Assembly (NCBI GenBank): GCA_947072565.1
Contig: CAMTIM010000022.1
Location: 186,001 to 250,000 of the forward strand
DNA: 64,000 bases
From: an uncultured Peptostreptococcaceae bacterium
Lineage (GTDB): Bacteria; Bacillota; Clostridia; Peptostreptococcales; Peptostreptococcaceae
Direction of reading: 5' to 3'
Shown here: positions 17,299-26,802 of the stretch, one piece after another
How the letters are laid out: each line of letters begins with the position of its first letter
Numbering within the stretch: the first letter of the stretch is position 1
Notes under the pieces: generated by a model
Told to the model about the DNA's origin: nothing
The model's database searches: none
Seen by the model: only the letters and a program-made list of their open reading frames with translations
Position numbers and translations under genes: made by a program

Positions 17299-19233
17299 AT
17301 GATTAATGTAGCATTACTTGGTAACCCTAACGTTGGGAAAACTACTGTTTTCAATTTACTTACAGGATCTAATCAATACGTTGGAAACTGGCCTGGGGTT
17401 ACTATTGATAAAAAAGAAGGAATTTTAGATAAAGATATAAAAATTATAGATTTACCTGGTATATATGCAATGGATACGTTCTCCAATGAAGAAAAAGTAT
17501 CAAAAGATTTTTTAGAAAACGGAAATGTAGATGTTATAGTCAATGTAGTTGATGCATCTAACTTATCTAGAAATCTATATTTAACAACTCAGCTTATGAA
17601 GTTTAATAAACCAATAGTTCTACTACTTAATATGTTAGATATAGCAGAATCTAAAGGTATAAAAATTGACGCTGAAAAATTAGGAAAAGAACTTAATATA
17701 ACAGTAATTCCAATAATCGCAAAAAAGAAAAATGGTGTTGATAAAATATCTACATCAATAAGAAATGCTGTTGGAAGTAAATTTGAATATTCTACTGACT
17801 TCGGATCTGAAGTTCAAACATATAAAAGATTAGAAAGTATGTTAGAAAATTGTAGTCAAACTTCTTCTAATAAGAAGAAATCTATAAGTGATAGAATTGA
17901 TGATATAGTTTTAAATCCAATTTTAGCTTACCCTATATTTATAGGAGCTTTATTAATTCTATTTAAGTTCACTTTTGATTGGGTTGGTGGACCTCTACAA
18001 GAAGGCTTAACTACACTTATTGAAACGTATGTAGCTACTCCACTTGATGGTTTGTTGGTAAATTCTAGCCCTTGGTTTAGATCACTAATTCTAGATGGTA
18101 TAATTGGCGGTGTTGGAGGTACTCTACCATTCTTCCCTCTAATATTTACTTTATTCTTTGGAATATCTATATTTGAAGATAGTGGATATATGTCAAGAAC
18201 AGCATTCTTAATGGATAACATAATGAGAAAAGTTGGTTTATCTGGCAAAGCATTTATACCTATGGTTATGGGACTTGGGTGCTCATCTCCAGCAATAATG
18301 GCTACTAGAACTTTAGAAAGTGAAAAAGATAGAAAAATAACAGCACTTATAGCTCCACTTATGACTTGTAGTGCAAGACTACCTATCTATGCGGTATTTG
18401 TAGCAATATTTTTCCCTGCTAATGCTGCTTTAGTTACTACATCTCTTTATTTATTAGGTATAGTAGTTGCTATATTAATTGCTCTAGTTTTAAATAAGAG
18501 TACTTTTAAAAATGAAGTTGAACCTTTTATATTAGAACTTCCAGAATATAAAATGCCTACTATAGATGCTCTTTTTAAAAACACTTGGAGCAAGTCTAAA
18601 GGATTTTTATCAAGAGTTGTTACTGTAATGTTTGCAATGTCAGTTGTTATATGGCTTCTTTCATCATTTAATCTTAATGGATTTACTGAAAATTTAAATG
18701 ATAGTTTCTTAGCTTATTGTGGAGACCTTATTGCACCTATATTTGCACCTTTAGGATTTGGGGACTGGAGAGCTTCAGTTGCTATATTATCTGGACTTGG
18801 CGCAAAAGAAATAGTTGTAAACACTATGAATGTACTTTATGGCGATTTGCACACAGTTCTTCCAACAGTATTTACTGGTGTTAGTGCTTACGCATTTTTA
18901 GTATTCTCTGCACTATACACACCTTGTATGGCTGCTCTTGCAACTATGAGAAAAGAATACGGAAATAAAATGATGTTTATATCATTTAGTTATCAATTTA
19001 TTCTTGCTTGGGTTGCAGCATTTATTGTTAATGTAATCGGAAATTCATTATTTATGCCAAAGTCTGGATCTTTAACAGAACTTTTAGTTGGTGGATTAAT
19101 AATAGCAATTTCTGTAACTGTAGTACTAAAAAAACTAGTATCTAAACAATCATCAAATGGTTGCAGTGGATGCTCTGGGTGTTCTAGCAAAAATAGTTGC
19201 CAATCTGAAGCTAAGCAAAAAACTGCAAATTAA
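17299..19233 (+). CDS. feoB: Ferrous iron transporter FeoB
   Basis: FeoB imports Fe2+ across the membrane using a G-protein domain. The 644-residue protein has G1 GNPNVGKT (8-15), G3 DLPG (51-54) and G4 NMLD (111-114), a helical spacer, then a membrane part with the gate repeats (for example GLGCSSPAIMATRTLE and YTPCMAALATM). The C-terminal tail is cysteine-rich: GCSGCSGCSSKNSC, then a charged end. Such tails occur in some FeoB proteins and may bind metal or stand in for FeoC, which is not seen here. AAAGGAGG precedes the ATG. It forms an operon with feoA and ends at a strong terminator. Confidence 0.96.
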   Translation: MINVALLGNPNVGKTTVFNLLTGSNQYVGNWPGVTIDKKEGILDKDIKIIDLPGIYAMDTFSNEEKVSKDFLENGNVDVIVNVVDASNLSRNLYLTTQLMKFNKPIVLLLNMLDIAESKGIKIDAEKLGKELNITVIPIIAKKKNGVDKISTSIRNAVGSKFEYSTDFGSEVQTYKRLESMLENCSQTSSNKKKSISDRIDDIVLNPILAYPIFIGALLILFKFTFDWVGGPLQEGLTTLIETYVATPLDGLLVNSSPWFRSLILDGIIGGVGGTLPFFPLIFTLFFGISIFEDSGYMSRTAFLMDNIMRKVGLSGKAFIPMVMGLGCSSPAIMATRTLESEKDRKITALIAPLMTCSARLPIYAVFVAIFFPANAALVTTSLYLLGIVVAILIALVLNKSTFKNEVEPFILELPEYKMPTIDALFKNTWSKSKGFLSRVVTVMFAMSVVIWLLSSFNLNGFTENLNDSFLAYCGDLIAPIFAPLGFGDWRASVAILSGLGAKEIVVNTMNVLYGDLHTVLPTVFTGVSAYAFLVFSALYTPCMAALATMRKEYGNKMMFISFSYQFILAWVAAFIVNVIGNSLFMPKSGSLTELLVGGLIIAISVTVVLKKLVSKQSSNGCSGCSGCSSKNSCQSEAKQKTAN

Positions 19234-19239
19234 TATATT

Positions 19240-19275
19240 AAAAGCGTGGATTAAAAATTTAATCCACGCTTTTTT
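19240..19275. terminator. Terminator of feoAB, shared with htrA
   Basis: AAAAGCGTGGATTAAA (19240-19255) pairs with its complement (19258-19273), followed by T on the plus strand; the A-rich left side gives T on the minus strand too. It lies between convergent genes. Confidence 0.9.
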
Positions 19276-19288
19276 GATTTATATATTT

Positions 19289-20365
19289 TTAAAACTTAGC
19301 TTCTACTTTAATTTCTTTTCCGCCTCTATTAATCACAATTTGGCTTTTGTCTCCAACTGAATATTTGTATAATGATTTGTTAAGGTCTGACATTGTTGTA
19401 ACATTATCATCTCCAACTTTCACTATAACATCTCCTGTTTGAATTCCAGATTTTTGCGCAGGCGTATTTGCCATTACTTCTGCTATATAAACACCGTCTT
19501 CTGCTTCTAAGTCAGTTCCTGTTGACGCTTCAAATATAGCTAAATCTATTCCTTTTATACCTAAAGTTACTTTTTCAAAGTTTCCTGATTTTATTATTTG
19601 TTCTACTATTGGCTTAACTGTATTTACAGGTATTGCAAATCCTAAACCTTCAGCCTGTGATGCTTTAGCTGTATTAATACCTATCACTTGACCTTTTTCA
19701 TTTAATAAAGGTCCTCCACTATTTCCTGGGTTTATACTTGCATCTGTTTGCATAAGTCCAGTCATATTAGATTGTTCTGTTTGTATTGTTCTATCTAATC
19801 CACTTATTATACCTTGAGTTACACTCTTTTGGAATTCAAGACCTAATGGATTTCCTATTGCTATTGCTATATCTCCAGTTCTAACTTTATCACTATCTCC
19901 TAGCTCAGCTGGTGTTAATCCTCTTTTATCTACTTTTACCATTGCCAAGTCAAGCTTGTCGTCATTCCATAAAACCTTTCCTTTTGTTGTAGATCCATCG
20001 TTGAATAATACATTAACATCTACTGCTTGGCCATCTGATACTACATGAGAGTTAGTAAGTATGTATCCATTTGCATCTACTATAACACCTGTCCCAACTC
20101 CTTGTGATTGAGTAGGTATTGCAAATACATTATTTTTATCTATAGTTGTTGTAGTTATTCCTACTACTGATGGCATCGCTTTATCTGTAACTGCATGATA
20201 TATATTTTGACTTCTTCCTGCATCATTTACAACTATTTGTGAAGAGTTCTCCTTATTATTCTTGCCTACTCCATCTTTCATTAAAACCACTGTAAGTAAA
20301 CTACTTAAAACTCCTGTTATTATACAAACTAGTACAATAAGCCCTATTCCTCTTTTATTTGACAC
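19289..20365 (-). CDS. htrA: HtrA/DegP-like serine protease, membrane anchored
   Basis: This 358-residue S1C-family protease handles misfolded proteins at the outer face of the membrane. An N-terminal signal-anchor segment (about 7-29) is followed by a trypsin-like domain with H107 (TNSHVV), D139 (DLAMVKV) and S216 (NPGNSGGPL), then one PDZ domain (about 260-355, with AQKSGIQTGDVIVKV). One PDZ copy is usual for Firmicute HtrA. The start is GTG at 20365 with AGGAGG 7 nt upstream. It is monocistronic, converging on feoB; no CssRS-like system is nearby. Confidence 0.94.
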   Translation of the reverse strand: MSNKRGIGLIVLVCIITGVLSSLLTVVLMKDGVGKNNKENSSQIVVNDAGRSQNIYHAVTDKAMPSVVGITTTTIDKNNVFAIPTQSQGVGTGVIVDANGYILTNSHVVSDGQAVDVNVLFNDGSTTKGKVLWNDDKLDLAMVKVDKRGLTPAELGDSDKVRTGDIAIAIGNPLGLEFQKSVTQGIISGLDRTIQTEQSNMTGLMQTDASINPGNSGGPLLNEKGQVIGINTAKASQAEGLGFAIPVNTVKPIVEQIIKSGNFEKVTLGIKGIDLAIFEASTGTDLEAEDGVYIAEVMANTPAQKSGIQTGDVIVKVGDDNVTTMSDLNKSLYKYSVGDKSQIVINRGGKEIKVEAKF

Positions 20366-20480
20366 AGTATTCCCTCCTAGATAATAAAATTATTTTTTAT
20401 GTGTTATATAATATAGTATTTACAATTCTTATATTTTAAATATAACAAAATGTACTTTAACTATTTTTAGTATTAAAAAA

Positions 20481-20522
20481 ATCACCATTAAGTCGTAAAA
20501 ATTACTATATCTTAATGATGAT
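20481..20522 (-). terminator. Terminator of pgi
   Basis: ATCACCATTAAG (20481-20492) pairs with CTTAATGATGAT (20511-20522) with one mismatch; seven T follow on the minus strand. Confidence 0.75.
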
Positions 20523-20553
20523 TATATTATATTATTCTATTCTTAACTTAACC

Positions 20554-21906
20554 TTAACTATTAAGTCTTTTTTCTAATTCTTCTTTTTCTTTTTCAAATC
20601 CTGGTTTTCCTAGAAGTGCAAACATATTTTTCTTGTATGCTTCAACACCTGGTTGGTCAAATGGATTAACTCCTAATAAATATCCACTTATCGCACAAGC
20701 TTTTTCAAAGAAGTAAACAAGGTATCCAAAGTTATACTCATCTAATTGAGGTATATTTACTATTAAATTAGGTACTTGTCCATCTGTATGTGCAAGTAAA
20801 GTTCCTTGTGAAGCTTTTTGATTAACAAAATCTACAGTTTTTCCTGCTAAGTAATTTAATCCATCTAAATCAACATCAGCTTCTTCGATAGTTATATTTC
20901 TCTTTGAATTTTGTACGTTAAGTACTGTTTCAAATAAAATTCTTTTTCCTTCTTGTATATATTGACCCATAGAATGTAAGTCTGTAGAAAAATCTACTGC
21001 AGCTGGGAATATGCCTTTGTTATCTTTTCCTTCACTCTCTCCGTATAATTGTTTCCACCATTCACCTACATAGTGTAATTGTGGCTCATAATTAACTAAT
21101 AACTCTACGTCTTTTCCTTTTCTGTGTAAAACGTTTCTTGCTACTGCATATTGGTAACTATCATTAGATTTCAAATCAGACACTGCTAAGTTTTTGCAAG
21201 CATCTTGAGCACCTTTCATCATAGCATCGATGTCTAAGTCAGCACAAGCTATTGGTAATAACCCTACTGGTGTTAAAACTGAGAAACGTCCACCTACATC
21301 ATCAGGTATTATAAATGTTTCATATCCTTCTTCATCTGCTAATACTCTAAGAGCACCTTTTTTAGCATCTGTTGTTGCATATATTCTTTTACTTGCTTCT
21401 TCTTTTCCATATTTCTTTTCTACGAAATCTTTAAATATTCTAAATGCTATTGCAGGTTCTGTAGTAGTTCCTGATTTTGAGATAACATTTATAGACACAT
21501 CTTTATCTTTTATTACATCTAATAAATCTAATATGTATGTTGAGCTTATATTGTTTCCAACATAATATATCTCTGGTGATTTTCTGTCTTCTTTATTTAA
21601 ATTATTTCTAAAAGAATGACTAGCCATCTCAATTGCAGCTCTTGCTCCTAAATAAGATCCGCCTATTCCGATTACTAATAAAACATCTGAATCTGATTTT
21701 ATTTTTTCTGAACATTTTTTTATTCTAGCAAATTCTTCTTTATCATAATTATTTGGAAGGTCTACCCACCCCAAGAAATCATTACCTAATCCAGTTTTTT
21801 CATGTACCATCTTGTGTGCTACATCTACATAAGATTGCATAGAGTCTATTTCATGTTGATTTAAAAATCCTATAGCATTACTATAGTCAAAGTTTATAGT
21901 TCCCAT
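20554..21906 (-). CDS. pgi: Glucose-6-phosphate isomerase
   Basis: This cytoplasmic glycolytic enzyme interconverts glucose 6-phosphate and fructose 6-phosphate. The 450-residue protein is the short Gram-positive type. It shows the sugar-phosphate site [13 protein letters not shown] and the family signature [29 protein letters not shown] is the region with the catalytic glutamate, and [11 protein letters not shown] near the end carries the second signature. AAAGAGG precedes the ATG. It is monocistronic, with its own terminator. Confidence 0.97.
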   Translation of the reverse strand: MGTINFDYSNAIGFLNQHEIDSMQSYVDVAHKMVHEKTGLGNDFLGWVDLPNNYDKEEFARIKKCSEKIKSDSDVLLVIGIGGSYLGARAAIEMASHSFRNNLNKEDRKSPEIYYVGNNISSTYILDLLDVIKDKDVSINVISKSGTTTEPAIAFRIFKDFVEKKYGKEEASKRIYATTDAKKGALRVLADEEGYETFIIPDDVGGRFSVLTPVGLLPIACADLDIDAMMKGAQDACKNLAVSDLKSNDSYQYAVARNVLHRKGKDVELLVNYEPQLHYVGEWWKQLYGESEGKDNKGIFPAAVDFSTDLHSMGQYIQEGKRILFETVLNVQNSKRNITIEEADVDLDGLNYLAGKTVDFVNQKASQGTLLAHTDGQVPNLIVNIPQLDEYNFGYLVYFFEKACAISGYLLGVNPFDQPGVEAYKKNMFALLGKPGFEKEKEELEKRLNS

Positions 21907-22185
21907 AAACGTACCTCTTTCCTTTATTTATTTAATTAAAATTATAACATAAATCGCTATTTACATTAACAAAAAAATAACAAGTTGTATTTATAGATTA
22001 TCACAAAACCTTTTAAAATATTACTTATCCATTAATTTTAACTTTTTTAAATAATTTTTATAAAATAAATTAATAAATCATTATCTTTATTGTTTATTTT
22101 TTAAGAAAAATTAATAATAATAAGATAAAATAAATTTTTTATATAAAATTATATTTATATTATAGATTTATAATTTAAAAGATTG

Positions 22186-22326
22186 TATACTATATACATA
22201 GACAACAAGAAAAGCTAAATTTCAAGATTAATAGACATCAAACAAAATTAAATACTATCTCCCTTAAATAGTATTTAACCCCAAAACTCCCACTTTTTAA
22301 AGACTGTAACGGAAACAGTCTTTTTT
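22186..22326 (+). ncRNA. Candidate small RNA in the pgi / Na-Pi gap
   Basis: The 477-nt gap 21907-22383 has no protein gene. On the plus strand, TATACT at 22186-22191 (weak -35) could start an RNA near 22198. It holds a hairpin AAATACTAT/AATAGTATTT near 22245-22275 and ends at AAAGACTGT/ACAGTCTTT (22299-22307, 22315-22323), followed by T. The terminator faces plus, yet no plus-strand gene feeds it, so a transcript of about 130 nt is inferred. No known RNA family was recognised. Confidence 0.4.
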
Positions 22327-22352
22327 ATTTGCAAAAAAATTATTTCTATAAA

Positions 22353-22380
22353 AAAAGTTGTCTCATAAGAGACAACTTTT
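22353..22380 (-). terminator. Terminator of the Na/Pi cotransporter gene
   Basis: AAAAGTTGTCTC/GAGACAACTTTT is a 12-bp stem with a 4-nt loop, followed by six T on the minus strand, 3 nt past the stop. Confidence 0.9.
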
Positions 22381-22383
22381 CAT

Positions 22384-24009
22384 TTAATTATTTCCTGTTT
22401 CACTTGCTATAACTTGTTGAGCTATATTAACAGCATGATCTGATATTCTTTCTAAATTCATTATTACATCTAAATAAATAACACCTTTGTCAATACTACA
22501 TATATTATTATTTAATCTGTACATATGATTTGCTCTGCATGATTTTTCCATCATGTTAACTTGTTCTTCCATCTTTATAACTTTGCAAGCTAATTCTACG
22601 TCTGATGTTCTCATAGCTTCTAGACAATATGTATATGCACACACAACTTTATTATACATTTCTGTAAGTTCTATTTTTCCTTCTTCTGAGAATGAAACAT
22701 CAGATTCTATAGCAAGTTCTGCTAACTCCGCAATATTTTCTGAATGGTCTCCTACTCTTTCTATATCATTTACTGTATTAAATAATATATCTACACTTTC
22801 CCTAGAATTTTCATCTAAAGATGCTTTAGAAAGTTTTAATAGATAGCTTAATATAATTTTTTGTAATTCATTTAATAATTTTTCTCTTTTAAATGATTTT
22901 TCTAACTTTTTAGGAGACTTTTCTATCAATCCTTGCATTGCTAAATTTAAACTATCTTTAGCTTTTTCACCCATTCTTAGAGTTTCTTTTATTATATTAG
23001 CTAATGCTATTGAAGGCGTTTCTATCATTCTATCATCTATATATTTTATTGTTTTAGTTTCTTCATCTTCATCAGTTTTTTTATCTGGAACTAATTTTAT
23101 TGCAATTTTTATTATAAACTTTGTAAACGGTAATAAAGCTATTACTGATACAATGTTAAATAATGTGTGAGTATTTGCTAATTGTCTAGCCACATTGCCG
23201 GGATCCATTGCTGTTACTATTGAAACTACTGGTTTGCTTAAGAATATCAAGAATATTACAGTTCCTAATACATTAAATACTAAATGCATCATTGCTGCTC
23301 TTCTAGCATTTTTATTAGCACCTACACTTGATATTAAAGAAGTTACACAAGTTCCTATATTTTGTCCATATAATATAGGTAGGGCAGCACTTAATGGTAT
23401 TATACCTTGTGATGCTAATGCTACTAACATACCCATTGATGCACTTGAACTTTGTACTATCGCTGTTATTCCAAATCCTAATAAAAGACCTAATACAGGA
23501 TAATTACCAAAAGTAAGTAATAAATCAGTAAACCCTTTAAACTCTGCTAGAGGCTCTACTGCTGCTTTCATAAAATCCATACCTGTAAATAATATACCAA
23601 ATCCTATAAGTATTTCTGATAAGTGCTTTTGCTTTGGTTTATTTGCAAATAAATATAAAATTATACCTATTCCTAAAGCTAACGGAGCCATTCCAGCTAA
23701 ATCTAATGACACTATCTGTGCTGTTATAGTTGTCCCTATATTAGCACCCATTATAACCCCTACCGCTTGTGGTAGAGTCATTATTCCTGCATTAACAAAT
23801 CCAACAACCATAACTGTAGTTGCACTTGAACTTTGTATAACTGCTGTAACTAGCGCCCCTACTAAAACTCCCATTATTAAATTGCTTGTAAGCATCTCTA
23901 TTATCTTTTTTAATTTACTTCCTGCTGACTTCTGTAGCCCATCTCCCATAAGATTCATACCATATAAGAAAAGAGCTAACCCTCCCATAAGATTTATTAC
24001 AATTTCCAA
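22384..24009 (-). CDS. Na/Pi cotransporter II-related protein with PhoU-like C-terminal domain
   Basis: This 541-residue phosphate transporter family protein (NptA/YjbB type) has two inverted membrane repeats marked by the QSSS motifs VIQSSSATT and IVQSSSASM. A cytoplasmic helical PhoU-like domain follows (about 345-541; NDIERVGDHSENIAE and NLERISDHAVNIA). The start is TTG at 24009, with AGGAGG 9 nt upstream; the longer frame lacks a ribosome site. It probably moves phosphate with sodium and has its own regulatory domain. The six-repeat Pho-box-like array upstream puts it with pst in phosphate control. Confidence 0.92.
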   Translation of the reverse strand: MEIVINLMGGLALFLYGMNLMGDGLQKSAGSKLKKIIEMLTSNLIMGVLVGALVTAVIQSSSATTVMVVGFVNAGIMTLPQAVGVIMGANIGTTITAQIVSLDLAGMAPLALGIGIILYLFANKPKQKHLSEILIGFGILFTGMDFMKAAVEPLAEFKGFTDLLLTFGNYPVLGLLLGFGITAIVQSSSASMGMLVALASQGIIPLSAALPILYGQNIGTCVTSLISSVGANKNARRAAMMHLVFNVLGTVIFLIFLSKPVVSIVTAMDPGNVARQLANTHTLFNIVSVIALLPFTKFIIKIAIKLVPDKKTDEDEETKTIKYIDDRMIETPSIALANIIKETLRMGEKAKDSLNLAMQGLIEKSPKKLEKSFKREKLLNELQKIILSYLLKLSKASLDENSRESVDILFNTVNDIERVGDHSENIAELAELAIESDVSFSEEGKIELTEMYNKVVCAYTYCLEAMRTSDVELACKVIKMEEQVNMMEKSCRANHMYRLNNNICSIDKGVIYLDVIMNLERISDHAVNIAQQVIASETGNN

Positions 24010-24055
24010 AATAAATATCCTCCTAAGATTAGTTGTTTTTCTTATTTTATAAATA

Positions 24056-24093
24056 AACACCCCTTGTATTTTATCAAATATACAAGGGGTGTT
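24056..24093 (-). terminator. Perfect 14-bp hairpin between the FAD dehydrogenase and Na/Pi genes
   Basis: AACACCCCTTGTAT (24056-24069) and its exact complement (24080-24093) enclose a 10-nt loop, with T/A-rich sequence following on the minus strand. It probably ends the upstream FAD gene, and it overlaps the predicted -10 of the Na/Pi promoter. Confidence 0.7.
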
Positions 24094-24094
24094 G

Positions 24095-24151
24095 TGTTAA
24101 GATTGTGTTAAATATTAAATCTGTATTAATATTTCGTTAAGATTTTGTAAA
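24095..24151 (-). promoter_or_regulatory. Putative Pho-box array of the Na/Pi cotransporter gene
   Basis: Reading the minus strand, TTTACA (24151), TTAACG (24140), TTAATA (24129) and TTAATA (24118) start 11 bp apart. A second pair, TTAACA (24111) and TTAACA (24100), is also 11 bp apart. TATATT follows about 12 nt after the last, inside the hairpin loop region. Confidence 0.6.
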
Positions 24152-24170
24152 ATATTTCACTTAATATTTT

Positions 24171-25766
24171 CTATTTATTACAATACTTAGCTATTATTTT
24201 TTCAGCACATTTTATACCATCAACAGCAGCCGTAACTATTCCACCAGCATATCCCGCACCTTCTCCACAAGGATATAAGTTTTTAGTATTTGATGATTGT
24301 AATGTTTCTTCGTCTCTAACTATTCTTACAGGAGCTGATGATCTAGTTTCTACTCCAGTTAAAACTGCATCATGCATAGCAAATCCATGCAGCTTGTTAT
24401 CAAGCGATTTTAAGGCTTCTTTCATCGTTATCGTAACAAATCCCGGTAAACATTCTCTAAGGTCTACAAACTCAACTCCTGGCTTGTATGATGGTTCCAC
24501 ATTACCTAAAGATGTTGATACTTTATCATTTAAGAAATCTCCTACTAACTGAGCTGGAGCGTTATAGTTTTTTCCACCTAATTCATATGCTAGTCTTTCA
24601 TACTTTTCTTGGAATGCTATACCTGCTAATGGATCTTCACTTCCAAAGTCCTCAGGCAATACATTTACTAAAAAAGCACTATTCGCGTTAGACTTGTCTC
24701 TAGCATGTTCACTCATACCATTTGTTACAACTTCACCTTCATTAGATGCAGAAGCTATTACACTCCCTCCTGGGCACATACAGAAAGTATATGCTGTTCT
24801 AAGATTAGAAGTATGTTCTATTAATCTATAATCAGCAGCTCCTAATCTAGGGTGATTATAAAATTCTTTATATTGAGATTTATTTATTAATTCTTGAGGG
24901 TGTTCTATTCTAGCACCTATAGCAAAAGGTTTTTGTATTATTCTTACACCTCTTTTATTAAGCATTTTGTAAGTGTCTCTAGCACTATGACCAATAGCTA
25001 ATATTACATTTTCAGTTTCTATAGTTTCAGTTTCATTTATTACTATAGCTTTTATTTCATTATTTTCTAGAATAATGTCAGTTACTTTAGAATCAAATCT
25101 AACTTCTCCTCCAAGTTTTATTATTTCATTTCTTATGTTTTTAACAACACCTTTTAATATATCTGTACCTACATGTGGTTTATGAGAGTATAGTATTTCA
25201 TCTGGTGCACCAAAGTTTACAAGCTCTTCTAAAACTTTTCTACATCTAATATCTTTTATTCTAGTCGTAAGTTTTCCATCTGAAAAAGTTCCTGCTCCAC
25301 CTTCTCCAAATTGAACATTTGAATTGTTTTTAAATTTTCTATTTTTCCAAAAATTATCTATATCTTTAGTTCTATTATCAACGTCTAGTCCTCGTTCTAG
25401 TAACATAGGTGCATATCCCCTTTGTGCTAAAAGTAGTGCACTAAATAATCCAGCAGGTCCACTACCTATTATTACAGGTCTATTTTTTAGTTTTTCACTA
25501 CCTACTTCTACACCTATATATCTAGTTTCTTTCACTTTAACTACATCTTTAATCTTCATTTCTAATAACTTGTCTTCATTTTTAACTTCAACATCTACAG
25601 TATAAACAAAATCTATTTTACCTCTTTTCCTAGCATCAATAGCTTCTTTATATATGTGATACTTTATAAGTTCATTTTCTTTTATCTTTAATTTTCTTAA
25701 TACAAGTTTTTTTAATACCGATACATCTTCATCTATTCCTAATTTCAAATTAGATATTCTTATCAT
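24171..25766 (-). CDS. NAD(P)/FAD-dependent dehydrogenase, COG2509 type
   Basis: The 531-residue flavoprotein has an N-terminal small domain (about 1-90), then the FAD dinucleotide fold VIIGSGPAGLFSALLLA, and a C-terminal FAD contact GEGAGYAGGIVTAAVDG. The segment CMCPGGSVIASASNEG is typical of the uncharacterised COG2509 dehydrogenases widespread in Firmicutes. The electron acceptor and substrate are unknown. AGGAG precedes the ATG. It is probably monocistronic, ended by the hairpin at 24056-24093. Confidence 0.88.
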   Translation of the reverse strand: MIRISNLKLGIDEDVSVLKKLVLRKLKIKENELIKYHIYKEAIDARKRGKIDFVYTVDVEVKNEDKLLEMKIKDVVKVKETRYIGVEVGSEKLKNRPVIIGSGPAGLFSALLLAQRGYAPMLLERGLDVDNRTKDIDNFWKNRKFKNNSNVQFGEGGAGTFSDGKLTTRIKDIRCRKVLEELVNFGAPDEILYSHKPHVGTDILKGVVKNIRNEIIKLGGEVRFDSKVTDIILENNEIKAIVINETETIETENVILAIGHSARDTYKMLNKRGVRIIQKPFAIGARIEHPQELINKSQYKEFYNHPRLGAADYRLIEHTSNLRTAYTFCMCPGGSVIASASNEGEVVTNGMSEHARDKSNANSAFLVNVLPEDFGSEDPLAGIAFQEKYERLAYELGGKNYNAPAQLVGDFLNDKVSTSLGNVEPSYKPGVEFVDLRECLPGFVTITMKEALKSLDNKLHGFAMHDAVLTGVETRSSAPVRIVRDEETLQSSNTKNLYPCGEGAGYAGGIVTAAVDGIKCAEKIIAKYCNK

Positions 25767-25822
25767 TTTATTTCTCCTATCTTTATTATTTGTTATTTAT
25801 AACACTTAATTTAATGCAATAT

Positions 25823-25849
25823 AAAAGCTAGGATTTTAAACCTAGCTTT
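25823..25849 (-). terminator. Terminator of the two-gene unit 25842-26542
   Basis: AAAGCTAGG/CCTAGCTTT with an 8-nt loop overlaps the last codons of the upstream gene; TTTATATT follows on the minus strand. Confidence 0.75.
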
Positions 25850-26159
25850 CTATAAACATAATATCTATATTCTCTTTTTCTAGATTTTCCTCATAAATTT
25901 CATCTAATATAAAATCTTTGATTTCTTCTTTTATTGATGATTTTTCTATATTGCAATTCAAATTAGTAACTAAAGCTAGTGCATCTATTGATTTACCTAA
26001 TCTTTGTACGTAAGCTGGATTAATTTTAATCATTACTATTTTTAAATCACATACAAATAAGTCTTTATTGCCTAATTCAATTTCATCATCATACTTATAT
26101 ACTTTAAATTCTACTACACCTTCATAAGGTGTTATATTTTCAATTCCTACTAAATTCAT
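25842..26159 (-). CDS. Hypothetical protein, second of a two-gene unit
   Basis: I do not recognise this 105-residue protein. It has no signal peptide or membrane segment, is acidic, and looks like an alternating strand and helix fold: a beta-rich first half (GVVEFKVYKYDDEIELG and LKIVMIKINPAYVQ) and a helical, charged second half (KEEIKDFILDEIYEENLE). AAAGGA precedes the ATG. It follows the 26165-26542 gene after 5 nt and ends at a terminator, so the two are one operon and probably work together. Confidence 0.75.
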   Translation of the reverse strand: MNLVGIENITPYEGVVEFKVYKYDDEIELGNKDLFVCDLKIVMIKINPAYVQRLGKSIDALALVTNLNCNIEKSSIKEEIKDFILDEIYEENLEKENIDIMFIES

Positions 26160-26164
26160 ATTAG

Positions 26165-26542
26165 TTAGTCCTTTTTAGTTATAAGACCTCTTATAACCTT
26201 CATATTGTTAAATATTTTTTCTAAGAAGTTTTCTGCTTCTTCGTTGTCTAAAAGAGCTATTTCTAATTGTTCATCTTCTGGTATTGAATTTGCCCTACAA
26301 TATTGTTTAGCTATTTCTATCAATTCATTTTTTGCATCTATAGATAAATTAAATTCTTTATAATCTATTATTATGTATTGTTTAGTTTTTTGAGCTTTAC
26401 CTTCATTGTAGGCTATCTCTATATGATAAATAACAGCATAAAGATTACTTGGATTTTCTTCTCCCTTATATACAGGTACTGCTGGATTAGATTTTATAAA
26501 GCTTGTTGATACTGCTATTGCATTTCCTAAACTAAGACTCAT
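26165..26542 (-). CDS. Hypothetical protein, first of a two-gene unit
   Basis: The 125-residue product is not recognised. It begins MSLSLGNAIAVSTSFIKS, has no convincing membrane helix, and is acidic in its second half (NSIPEDEQLEIALLDNEEAENFLEK). The middle looks beta-rich (YAVIYHIEIAYNE and KQYIIIDYKEF). The start at 26542 is chosen for AGAGGT 6 nt upstream. Tight spacing with the next gene points to a shared function. The product could be cytoplasmic and structural, or regulatory; nothing more can be said. Confidence 0.75.
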   Translation of the reverse strand: MSLSLGNAIAVSTSFIKSNPAVPVYKGEENPSNLYAVIYHIEIAYNEGKAQKTKQYIIIDYKEFNLSIDAKNELIEIAKQYCRANSIPEDEQLEIALLDNEEAENFLEKIFNNMKVIRGLITKKD

Positions 26543-26802
26543 AACTATACCTCTTTCCATACATTTTTTATATTTATTATATTATACATTATTCGCAAAT
26601 TTTAAAACCTTTTTTTAATAAATTATATTAAATTTAATTTTTTTGTACTTATTTGTATTTTTTTGAGCAAAAATTTAGGAACTATATTTAATATAATTCC
26701 TAAATTATTTTATATATGTTTATTTATTCTCTTAAATAAACTTTTTTAATCATACTATATATAAAAATCCATAAATAATTCCTTATAAATTTTTAATGAA
26801 AT

